Below are positions 21,607-32,087 of a DNA stretch of 64,000 bases, in pieces. The position numbers and the translations under genes are program-made. Every line of letters starts with the position of its first letter. Positions within the stretch are counted from its first letter, which is position 1. Source of the DNA: Theobroma cacao (taxonomy: Eukaryota > Streptophyta > Magnoliopsida > Malvales > Malvaceae). Location of the stretch: positions 23,702,030 to 23,766,029 of the forward strand of contig NC_030855.1 of assembly GCF_000208745.1 (NCBI RefSeq), given 5' to 3'. The notes below the pieces were generated by a model. It saw only the letters and a program-made list of their open reading frames with translations, was not told the DNA's origin and did not search any database.

Positions 21607-23349
21607 TTAATTTTGTGTCTCAATATCTTTATCGTCAACATCATTTGTAGTGCCATTTGCCTCCCCACCTTCAGCATCCTCAGTTGGTGGCTGAACTTGT
21701 TCGTCTTCTGGCAAAGGTTCCTCCACATAATCATTCTCAAAAGCATCAGCTGGAACCTCATAAATCCTCACCTGAGGCTTAGATGGATCCTTCACGAGCA
21801 CATATTTCCCCTCATTCAATTTCATACACAAGTCCACAATAGACTTCACAATGCCCCACATATTCGCAGTGTTCAGATTAATTTGTGCAGCAAAATCTCT
21901 TGGCTTATACCCAACAACAGCCAATATCACATGGTTAAAATGATCCCTAGGATGCACCCTTGAAACATAGCCCAATTTCATTAAATCAGCACTGGCTAAA
22001 AGAGCTTGAGCAGTCCATTTAGCCAACTTATTCGCATTATTCTTCAATTCAGTAGCCAAAACTGCACCCCTCTGAGTCTCCAACTTCTGCCTCCAATCAA
22101 CACCCGAATACTTGGGATCAAACTCGTTAAGTGCATTCAAAGTAAGAAAAGACTTCTGCTTATTAACCTCAACAACACTCTGAACCTCACAACGTGCAAC
22201 CAAATACATATCATTATCAAGCTTCCACCTTCTATACCTATAGGCCACGGAAGCCACCTCATCACCTTCGTTGGCAAATGGGTTCGGCTCATCAAAACTC
22301 ACCTTATTCCCATCCCTAACCAAAACCTGCTGCGAAAAATTCTGATTTATATAAGCTGCTTCAACACTCAATGAATACGCAGAGTTAATATCATCTTTAG
22401 CTTCAGGCAATGGCTCCTGAGAAGTCTCGTGAACTGACAACAAATCTAATTGAGAACCATCTCGCTTATCGAAAAATAACTTATTCCCAACACGTTGAAT
22501 TACAATATCCCATGAATAAACTGACCTCGGTGCACACATTAAGGTTGCCAGAATCGTATCGGTAGCAAAAACAGTTGCTTTATCCTCATTGGCCAATCTT
22601 CGGATCACCGGATCGTCAGTTGTAGTGACTTTAAAGAAGTTTCTGTTCTTGAACCTTTCGAGCCTCCGTTCGTTCTTCGGGGTGATTCGATCAAAGGACC
22701 GATCGTAATACTCTAATGCGCCACAGAGGAGTAAATCTTCGGGTTCGGGAACGGAAAAGGATAATTTGGAGAATGTCGAGAAAGGGATTTGATCGAGCAT
22801 GTTCCATTCCGGTTGGATATCGACTGAAGATTTGAAAATCGCGGCTTCGCGACGTGGCTGGTTCTGATTGGACCGGTTGAGATTGTAAAGACGGTCGCGG
22901 CGGGCTCGCTCTTTCTCGGCCTCTCTTTTTCGGGCCTCGACTTCTTCGTCTCGTCGTTGAGGGAGCTGGGGTCGGTGTTGGTTGAAACGCCACTTAGGGC
23001 CGAATTTGGGCCGAGGAGGAGGCTTGGCGTCTACTAGACGGAAGGAGGAATCGTCGTCCGGGTTCGCGAGAGGGAAGGCGTCGAGGTCGAGGGAGAAATC
23101 GAAAGGCGCGTCGGAGGAATTGGCTCCGCCGGGTTTTGCAGAGGAAGGCCGGTTGGATGGGTTGGCGTTCGAGGAAGGGAAAGAGCGGGTGAAGTCGGCG
23201 ATTCGGCCAAGCTTTTCGGAGCGGGAGAAAGGAGCGAAGGGAACGTGGAGAGGCAGAGTGGTGGTAGTTGGGGCAGTGGTGACGGAGTCGGGTGGGCCCC
23301 AGCCGTCTGGGTTAAAAGGGACTGCGCCTACTTCAAAACCTCCTACCAT
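21607..23349 (-). CDS. TIF3D1: Eukaryotic translation initiation factor 3 subunit D (eIF3d)
   Basis: A complete 580-residue frame with no intron in the coding region. The N-terminus MVGGFEVGAVPFNPDGWGPP is the plant eIF3d start; the whole length fits the eIF-3 zeta (PF05091) family, close to the about 590 residues of Arabidopsis TIF3D1. eIF3d is a peripheral subunit of the cytoplasmic eIF3 complex. It helps load mRNA on the 40S subunit and, in animals, its central domain can bind the cap. Visible landmarks are the Arg-rich segment at about 140-165, the conserved IPFSTFSKLSF and LTLNALNEFDPKYSGVDWRQKLETQRGAVLATELKNN regions (quoted in part), and an acidic tail rich in Glu/Asp that ends ETQN. 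The ATG context AACAATGG is good. The stop TAA is followed at once by AGGTAATG, a probable 3'-UTR splice donor. Confidence 0.97.
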   Translation of the reverse strand: MVGGFEVGAVPFNPDGWGPPDSVTTAPTTTTLPLHVPFAPFSRSEKLGRIADFTRSFPSSNANPSNRPSSAKPGGANSSDAPFDFSLDLDAFPLANPDDDSSFRLVDAKPPPRPKFGPKWRFNQHRPQLPQRRDEEVEARKREAEKERARRDRLYNLNRSNQNQPRREAAIFKSSVDIQPEWNMLDQIPFSTFSKLSFSVPEPEDLLLCGALEYYDRSFDRITPKNERRLERFKNRNFFKVTTTDDPVIRRLANEDKATVFATDTILATLMCAPRSVYSWDIVIQRVGNKLFFDKRDGSQLDLLSVHETSQEPLPEAKDDINSAYSLSVEAAYINQNFSQQVLVRDGNKVSFDEPNPFANEGDEVASVAYRYRRWKLDNDMYLVARCEVQSVVEVNKQKSFLTLNALNEFDPKYSGVDWRQKLETQRGAVLATELKNNANKLAKWTAQALLASADLMKLGYVSRVHPRDHFNHVILAVVGYKPRDFAAQINLNTANMWGIVKSIVDLCMKLNEGKYVLVKDPSKPQVRIYEVPADAFENDYVEEPLPEDEQVQPPTEDAEGGEANGTTNDVDDKDIETQN

Positions 23350-24051
23350 TGTTGATGGATCTCCGGATTTCGCTGCAGCAGAGTAAGAGAGCTGATGGAT
23401 GGTACCAGTAAAGAGGGTTTTGGGTTGGGGAAGGAGGAAAAGAAAACCCTAGACTGAAAGGCGTTTATAGTGTGTTAAATGACGTGTTTACCCTCGATGT
23501 TTGGGCTTTTTGTTGCGCTCGTGATCGTGAACCGTTGGCTGGAAAATTTGGGCCTCTTTGAGCCCATTTACTCTTATATTGGGCTTCTGGTATCATTCCT
23601 TTTCCTCTTTGGTATACAACCCATTGCTACAATTGTTAGTGCTCACATTGGGCCTAATCTGGGCTTATTTGGGCTTTCCTGGCATTTTTCGTCTTTTCAG
23701 AATGATAAGATTAAGACCTTCCCCACTCATAAAAATTTGGGCTTGTCGTTGTCAGATCCAAAACTAATCACCAGAAGGGTTTTCAGCACTCTATTTTTGA
23801 CAGAAATACAATAAAGTTACTTGTTTGTGAGACCCTTTTTGACTCTACATGGGTTGGATTTCCTTCATAAGTAATTTCATAGTTTATTGAAACATTTAAG
23901 TTATGTATAATCAAATTTACGTAATTTACAATTATAACGTGAATATTTTCGATTTATGAGTTAATAGCAATTTCATATTTCAACTCACATGTTTATTAAT
24001 TAGTAATCCATTGATAATAAATAAAATCAACAAGTTTCGAATCTATACTCT

Positions 24052-24069
24052 TATATATATATATATATA
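24052..24069. repeat. (TA)n microsatellite
   Basis: About nine TA dinucleotides in AT-rich spacer upstream of the eIF3d gene. Confidence 0.8.
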
Positions 24070-24755
24070 AATAATTGAAAATAAAAAATTTGAATGTAGG
24101 ATGAACACACCAAATAAAAACATGAATATATGTAAAACGTCATTGCATTCAGTTTTTACAAGGTGGAACTTGGGATTTTAACCCATAAACAATGCATGAT
24201 ACGAGGGACAAGGCATGTCCCAATTATTACCGTCCCTGTCAAATTAGTAGGGAACGTCTTTAAGTAGTAGCAATGAGACAAAACATGCAGGAGGGAACAC
24301 GGAATTGATTTCAGGGACTCCACCTGGTTTCTCGTATCCCTTTCTTTTTTCTTTCGTTTCATCATAAATTTGTCCTCCTGTCTGAACCATTAATAATTTC
24401 TACCAAATTTAAACCATGTGTTTAGGGGCACGAGTACATGACATCGACGTCAAAAACCATCCAAAAAGGTAGGGTTGGATGAGTGGAGGACTTGTGCTTT
24501 TCGCTGTAATGTAGGTTTTCAAAACCAATAATGTAATCAGTTTTGTTGGGGAATAAAGAAGAGGCAGGTGGCAGCAACTGCTTGGTCGAGAGCCGGGTCA
24601 GAAAAAATCTGTATTCATCAGCTCCCAGTATCCATATCATCTTCAAGATTTCTTAGTTGTCTCTTATATATGTCGGACATTTCATTCATGTTCATCCCTT
24701 TAAAGTCTAAATAAATTATAACTAGTACGAACTCACCACTAAAACAGTAATGATG

Positions 24756-24787
24756 GAATAAAAATTAAGAGCTCTTAATTTTTATTC
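24756..24787. repeat. 32-bp perfect palindrome
   Basis: Two 16-base arms (GAATAAAAATTAAGAG and its exact reverse complement) meet at GAGCTC with no spacer. A weaker inverted similarity seems to extend outward. It could form a cruciform, or be the heart of a small foldback element. It does not act as a terminator for any gene I see. Confidence 0.85.
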
Positions 24788-25460
24788 TACATTTACATAA
24801 TTTGATATTTTATTGTGTTATTTCGATCTCATGTAATGTTTGAAAGGAAATGAAATGAAATGATATATATGCTTGTACGTAGGATCGAAAGGAGAGAGAA
24901 GTAAGAGAAATTGTGTTATTTGATGTTTTATATTTTGGGGTGAGAGATTATTTGTTATATTTTTTTTCTTTTTTGGTTAAAACCGACAGTGAAATGAGAT
25001 ATTTTATATAATAAAGTGAATTTCACAAATACAATTAAATCACCGTGAAAACCTATAAATGGTAATATTTTCTGCATGTTCCAAAATAAGGAACCAGCTA
25101 TACACAAAATGAAAAGGTTTCTTCCTATCCTTTCTTATCCTTATAGCAATTTATAAATTCTCCACTTCTCCCCTAGTTTGCCGGTGATCTAAACATGCTA
25201 ATTACTAACTGAGATGCAAGAAAAGAAAGCTTGCAAACGTCATTCGTCTTTCGTCAGCCAAATTGTGAAAGAATTGCTTTCACATACACGCTACATAATA
25301 CACATGTATATATTCCCGACTTGCTAAAAGCCTTCTCCCTAATTATAACAAAAATGCTTCCATAATTGACTTCTCATCCCTTCGTGACAACACCATGTTC
25401 TTTACATTACCATTGACTTTGCAAAGAACCAAGTAAGTTTCACAGAAAAATCCGCCACTA

Positions 25461-25478
25461 TGTAATGCATGCATTACA
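25461..25478. repeat. 18-bp palindrome with RY (CATGCA) motifs
   Basis: TGTAATGCATGCATTACA is a perfect inverted repeat. It contains the core CATGCA on both strands, the RY element bound by plant B3 factors. It lies about 700 bases downstream of the bHLH stop codon, so a role in that gene is not evident. Confidence 0.7.
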
Positions 25479-26185
25479 CACTTTCCTTAGGTGGGAAAGC
25501 CTCAATTTGTATTACAGGTCTTCCCCACAGTTACAGGGTCAAATATTGCGACTTCCTCAGTTCAAACTAGCATGGTTTTGGTTGGACAGGACAAAGTGAT
25601 TTCGTTTTCAACATAAATAAATAGAAACTAGTTAGCAAATAAAGCATCTGGCCTGTCTTTTGAAATGTCGATTTATCAAAGCATAATGACCAATTCATAA
25701 GTAATTCATATGTGAATAAAGATTATATGTAGGGTAATCCAAATCTAACAAATATTGATTCCTTCCAACCAGTCAGAACTAAACAAAAGTAACATCATTT
25801 CTGAGCTAGCAAGAAGAAGTTTGTCATATATATCAAATATAGAGCCATTATTCACCATAATCCTATCTAAACTAGAATCAACAATGCATAAAAGCTGTAA
25901 ACTTTGTTTAATCCTAGTTTAACTAGGTTATAGTGGCAGTTTGCTTTATTGAATTTGAGAGGTAATTTGATGGGGTATGTACAGATATGAAAAAGCTTGG
26001 GAATTGAAAACATCATAGCAATAGATCTGGTGTTGCCAAGCAGCATTATTTAATATACTACTAATTAGCAAGCGGCAATGGCGCCTCATGTTTCATATCC
26101 CTTGAGGTTTCTGACAAACGTTTTACTAACAATCAAACAGAAGATAGAGTAATTCAGATTATTTACTCCGTTAGAGCATCACTGA

Positions 26186-26937
26186 TCATGCATCAGCAAT
26201 ATCATTGACGAACTTCTGTAGTCTCTCAGATATCCTGGCTGCAGCTCCATAATCTGGTGCATAAGACACCGCAACCTACAAAAGTTTTTAAGCCAAGAAT
26301 TTCTGAACAAATCCTAAAATAAAAGATTATTCCTGACTATTACGATTCCTCATCACATCACAAGAAAAAGGGTAATGAAAGTGAAAGCATATGCCTACCG
26401 TAAGATGTATAGTATGGAAAACAGTATCGTCAACAACAGAGAAACTGGCATTAACGATCTCGGCTCCTTCTTCATGAAGAATACGAATTGTCTCATTGAA
26501 GATGAACTGACTACTCGAGCAAGTTGTTAACCCAATCACCAAAGAAGAACCCATTTCTTGAATCATGATTTGAGGAGATCTCGGCCCACTGCTCCTGCTT
26601 GTATTCATCGACCTTTCTACTCCTAGTAAGCTGTCTTTCCTTTCCTTCATTCTCTCCAAGTTTGTCTGTAACCTTTTTATATAGTTTGCAGCTTCACCTA
26701 GTTGATCAGGCAGTGATGTTGATTCCTGCAAAACTCCATAGAATCGAAATTTAGCAAATATTTGTGCACATTTTGGAGTGAGTGTGAAAAAAGAGAGGGA
26801 CAGAGAGAGAGATAAACCCTAGAGTTGTGATGGGGTATGAGAGAATTGAGTTTGGAATAGAGAGCTTTCATTTGATTTCTCCTGTTTCTCTCGATGAGTT
26901 TTCTATCTGTTCTTGAGGAATTAGGGTTGTGCTCCAT
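26186..26937 (-). CDS. BHLH162: bHLH transcription factor, bHLH162-like
   Basis: Three exons (26937-26818, 26725-26399, 26275-26186), all joined in phase 0, encode 178 residues. The basic region and first helix (9-35) read RTDRKLIERNRRNQMKALYS, then the second helix follows LPDQLGEAANYIKRLQ in exon 2. The DNA-contact Glu (16) and Arg (20) of the ERxRR signature are present, while the usual first His is Arg (12), as expected of this subgroup. A C-terminal ACT-like region (about 90-178: SSLVIGLTT, FNETIRILHEEGAEIVNASF) probably mediates dimerisation. The sequence resembles Arabidopsis bHLH162 and the bHLH36/118/120/125/126 group. Splice evidence: acceptors TTTTGCAG and TTTTGTAG and donors GTTTAT and GTAGGC. 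The first donor is weak, but it restores an SRESTSLPDQL-type join. Target genes cannot be told from sequence. Confidence 0.9.
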
Positions 26938-26939
26938 AT

Positions 26940-29900
26940 CAGTAATCCTTTGGGAAGCAAAGCTGCAGCTTGCAAGCTCTTAGACCAAGTTAGCAAACGT
27001 TGCCCAACAGGGATAATGTGACTACTCCTTTGTTTGTTAAAGCCTTAAAGGTTCCCTTACCAGTAATGAAAGCCAAAGGCACAAAAGCAAAATTATATAT
27101 CATGAGATGCCACAGAGAAAAAGTTTGCTGATATGAACCGGTGGTGGGGTTTGCTGTAGGGCTAAGTGGACTGTCATTGACCGTTTTAACTCTTGAGAAA
27201 ACATATTCCCAAAAGCATGACTGTTTCAATTCCGGCTTTAACATTTTACAAGCACATGCCTAACCGAAAAAATTTTAACCTAATTATATATTTCAGTTGA
27301 ATCTTTTCACCTATGTACAGGCTTTGAGTACCCTTTGGATTCGGATGGGTTGTCCAATTTTGCAAATCGAATTGTCACTGTGGATATGAATGAAATTATA
27401 TGCATGTAACCTTCTAATAATGCAACTTCCCCTTTCCAAGAGAATCATGGTGGTCTTAGGATAAAGTTCATTAGACAATGACGATGACATATCAGCGTAA
27501 TCAGGTGGAAAGTTTGGCTGAACTTCCATTGATTTGGAATCGTACTAGATTGATTTGACCAATTGCTCACCACCCCGATACATGTGGTGATGTCTTGAAG
27601 TGTTTAGAGGGGTAAGAAAATGAATTCTTCATCTGGATTAACTCGTAGCCTTTTGACAAAGTAAAAAAGCACGGATTAAACTTGTCTGGTCAATCATCAT
27701 CCACATAGATACAGCATCGACACATGTTAGAACAACCCCAATGAAACTGGCATTAATATTTCAATGTTTAATATCGGCTTAATGGCTTATTCCCACTCCT
27801 TAAATCTTATCTAATTACTAATTTATTGGTGTTATTATGATTCCTGAAGTAATTTCTTTGTCAACATTTTTCAGGCTTAGTATCATTATATTCGTAATGA
27901 CCAGCTTCTAATGGTTGATTACGACTCCTTAATCTTATCTAAATTACTAATTAATTGGTGAGTTTCTACATGACATGCGACACGTGGTTGACGAAGGTCA
28001 AGTACACTGAGATTACGTGGCAGGTTCCAAGATATAATTACCTTTTCGAATACTTAATTAATCTGCATACGTAAACAAACACCATGGACTATAATTTACA
28101 TTCATGCTTGTCTCCCTTGCAATCATTACATTCCAAGATTTGTGTGTTAGAATAAGCTATAATTTACTTCACTTTTATCATCAAATTTTTAACTTAATTC
28201 CATTTTTATTTGATCTTCTTAATCTCATGTTCAATAATCAATGCATATTTCCTTGTATTTTATCCTTCGGAAGAGCATTTCATTGTGGGACTAACAGGAC
28301 CAGAATGCGGCAAACATCTAGTACACTGTATATGTATCAGAAAACAGTGAGATAAAGAAACCTAGCAAAAGTGGCTTTGGAGGGGGTGAGGGCTTATTGC
28401 CCAAGCCAGAGATATGCATTGAAAGCTTTGTGGGGAGCGTACCACTACTGACATAAAAAAGAAATAGAAAAATTTGTGTACCGACAACAAGTGTCTTTCT
28501 CTCTCTCTGGTTTAGGGACTAAATGGTCCACATAACTCACTTTTGAGTTTTGTGGTCCAGATTTGCAAGGAGAAAGATCAGCCTTCAAATGCAAATCCTT
28601 GCTTGTGGGAATTTCCTTTTTGTTAAAAACCCTGCCCTCTCCATGCTTTCTTACGTGAAAAAGGGAGACATTCCCAGAACTGTGAGGATGCAATGTTCCC
28701 TTTATAGCAAAACTAAGAACACTATAGATGTCATGCTTATTTCCTTGCCTAGATTTTTCTTTTTAAAGTATGCAATTATTATGAAAGATTTGAATCATCT
28801 TCAAAGTGAGATTCTTGACGATTTTAAATGAATAAAATTAAATAATTATATGCATTAGTAGCACATATGTTAATTACAAATAGTGTTTAATTAATTATAC
28901 ATTGAACGCTTTTTAAGTTCGAAATAATTTTTAATGGACTTGTTGTCACTTCATTTAATGTCTTAATTATCAAAGAGATCATTATATAAATTTTTTTTTG
29001 AAAGGCATAAATTATATTCTAATACTTAAAATGTTTATAAAAATTACCATGGATTAGTAGTGAGACAAAATAGCAGACTAAGGGGCACAGAATCCCCTGG
29101 TGCACTAAGCTGCGTAAATAAATACGAAAATGTACTATTCTGATCGAGTCAAGAAAGATCAAACAACCATTATGTAAATTATTTAACCTTTCAAATATTA
29201 ACACCTAATATAATTAACCTTCATGATCACGAGAAGACAAGGGCCTTGGATTGAATCTCGAATTATTGTTATGATCTCTTGAAGTGAGTCGAGGTCCAAA
29301 GAGTATTGATCATGTAAATGTTCCTGCTTATGATTCAATAACCACCCTCCCATCTCAGCAACAATTAGAAGAAGAAAGCACATGTCCAAAGGAGTGAATC
29401 ATATGGTAATTCAACTACCCAAAAGCATAAAATCACATTGTACAAGCATGGTCTTCGGGCTTCGATGGGCAATTGCAGGAGAGACTGTCTTTGCCAGACA
29501 GGGAAACAAAGGCTTACATGCACTTTTCCTGGGAGGCATATTTCACTTTCCAAAACCATTCCCAGTGGACGAGAGTTGTTGAAGGAATAGTGAAATCTAA
29601 TTGATGTTGAAAGAGCAACAATCGGAGGATCCCTTTCCAATTCAATCTGTCTACTGTTTTTACACCAAATAGCGAATAACAATCCTAGAAACCTACAATA
29701 TTGCGCCCCCCCCCGCCCTTCCCATGTTTTTTGGTACATCCACAAACCATAAGCAACAATTATTATTTGTGAAGACTTCGGTCTTCTCCAATTTTTTTTC
29801 CATATCCACTTGGCTTTCCAGGGGGAAAATACGATAAAGTGAGAAAGACCATGTGTACCTTATCCCCCCTTCAAAGCTTTTCCAGGGATTGCTCAGCTGT

Positions 29901-32087
29901 AAAATTGCTTTGAGAATTTGCACTGGGAAATTCCTTAGGAATCTCCTTTTGTGCGGACAATTTAACATACTTTTACCACCACTAAAATTTGGTCAGAGAC
30001 TGTAGCTGTCGCTTTAGATGCCCCATGCCTACCAACTTTCTTCTGCCGTCTTCGTGAAAAGATGATTTACTGAAAATTACGTAATTCCGTTCATTTTAAA
30101 CTCGAATTAATATTGACTCTTACTTTAACGTGTTAAATAATGTGACCAAATTATTCTGTTTTATATTTCATTCACTCACCATAAATTAAATTGTACAACA
30201 CTTAAATGACATCAAAGTAGAAATCATATTAATTTGATCTGAAAAATACATTAATGAATATCCATAATTAATGAGAAATTCATCATACCCGAACTAATTC
30301 CATTAAAAAATATTTTAAAAAAAGAATAATAAAACCAAACAAGCACCCTATTCCTAGTATACATAGAGTCGAGAAAGGCTCCAACATTGAATAAAATATA
30401 TAGTCTTTTTCTCTTAAGTCGTTACCATCCTCAAGACGAAGCAATTGTTTTATTGGAGAATAAGGTTACCTTTAGGAATTATAGTTAAGTTGTTAATGGT
30501 TTCGAAGAAGCAACCACGACGACTTTGGCCTTGGTTTTGTTTGCCATAAAGACTGATGAATTTCCCTTACCTTTTAACACTCACAGGACCACCTTTTGAC
30601 GAACCAAGTCGCAATACTGAATTATTGCCACTCCTATCCTATCACGTTCAGTCTTCAACGTTTTGATCAAGACAATTGCATTAAAACGAAATTTGATAGG
30701 AACTTAACCTTAACATGTTGTTAATGTATCAATATCCAATCTCTTTTTATATTATTTATTTGATTTTATTATATGTTTATTTTATTCTTTAATGTATAGT
30801 ATATTACTACAAGAAGCTAAGATTACAAAGACATGATTAAGGCCCAAACTAGAGCAGACAGATGGGCTTCAGTAACGGTGTCCAAAGTCTGACAGAGAGA
30901 GGCCATTTTGAATCCTTATAGTTCTGCCAACAAGAACAGGTCAAAATTTAATAACTTTGGTATTGATATTTGACAGGGAAAGCCCGTCCAATCACAATCA
31001 CTCACTAATTCATATGGACCACGGTTGTTACATTGAACCTTCACAAGATTGAGACATGCGGCGATCTACTCCGAAGAGGAAAAGGCCAAGGCTACTAGCC
31101 GACTACTATCAACTTGCATTGTGCCGTATAGACACTGTAATTAATACTGAAAAACATCAAATCGAAATAATAAATTCCACCTAAACTTCGAGAGACAACT
31201 ATGTTTTAGATATTTTTGGGGTAGCAAATGCAGAGAAACCCAATGCCCTTTTTCTCCCCGTTAGGACTTAGGATGCTTAACTTGGAAAGTATACTCCCAC
31301 TTTTAACGTATTACGTTGAAATGATCCTGTTTCACACACACACAGAGAATGTGGGAATATATGCCAGCATTTCCCAGACTTTACTCTTTTCAGATCATTG
31401 AAGATTCCTGAATCATGAATCCAAATGCTATTAAGTCAACTAACAGCAAGAACCCTTTTTCCAATGTGTTTTTGTAATGATATTGGCTGAATTAATGCCT
31501 GTAAACTTCAATAAATTACATACTATTAGTAGTTTTTCCTAAAGGAACTAATAGGATTTGAATTTCCTGAAGTTAGGGGAACAAAGAAATGGAAAGATAC
31601 AATAAACTGAATCAACTTTCCATGATCAATTATTGCAGAAACTTTACTCGTGTGCAAGTAAAGAAAATGACAGAACTATATAAAAAGAAGGGTAATATTG
31701 AAGAATGTTTGATTTGTACACGCAAGGATTCATCTTTGGAACAGAAAAGGAAAAAGAAAAAAAAAAAGAGTACACACAACTATAAACAGTGTGCACACGT
31801 GTGTATACACGAAATGTCATCCAGAACAAATGACTTTTCCGAAATGAAAATGATTTTCTTTAATTTTTCTCGGCCAATATTTTTAATTTCCTGCCCGAAA
31901 ACATGATCATTGGTTGTATGTGTATAATAGTAAAAAGACACATTCAGCTTGATGCATGCCTACCAATCTATTTCATTCACTCTCACATGAGTGTGACATA
32001 AGGTACAAATAAAGAAGCTTAGAAAACGAACCTTTTAATTACAACTGACCCGGTGACACTACAAAAAAGCCAGGTCACAATAAAGAT
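26940..32087. other. Intergenic region between bHLH and Raf-like kinase genes
   Basis: The left part is the bHLH promoter; at about 27983 and 28013 it has CACGTGG and TACGTGGCA, two ACGTG (G-box/ABRE-like) cores about 1 kb upstream of the gene. An imperfect 50-bp direct repeat lies at about 27780-27832 and 27909-27961. Farther right no gene was recognised; a poly-C run occurs at about 29704. Confidence 0.45.
27780..27961. repeat. Imperfect 50-bp direct repeat pair
   Basis: 27780-27832 and 27909-27961 share AATGG..TATT.C.ACTCCTTAA-TCTTATCTAA-TTACTAATT.ATTGGTG, with scattered mismatches and compensating one-base indels, 129 bp apart. It looks like an old local duplication in the region upstream of the bHLH gene. 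Confidence 0.7.

Larger units (their letters stand above)
23470..26185. other. Intergenic region between eIF3d promoter and bHLH gene
   Basis: Starts with the eIF3d upstream region, then AT-rich spacer with a (TA)n run (24052-24069), a 32-bp perfect palindrome (24756-24787) and an 18-bp palindrome (25461-25478). No gene was recognised; the plus-strand frame at 23479-23814 has no domain. Confidence 0.45.
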
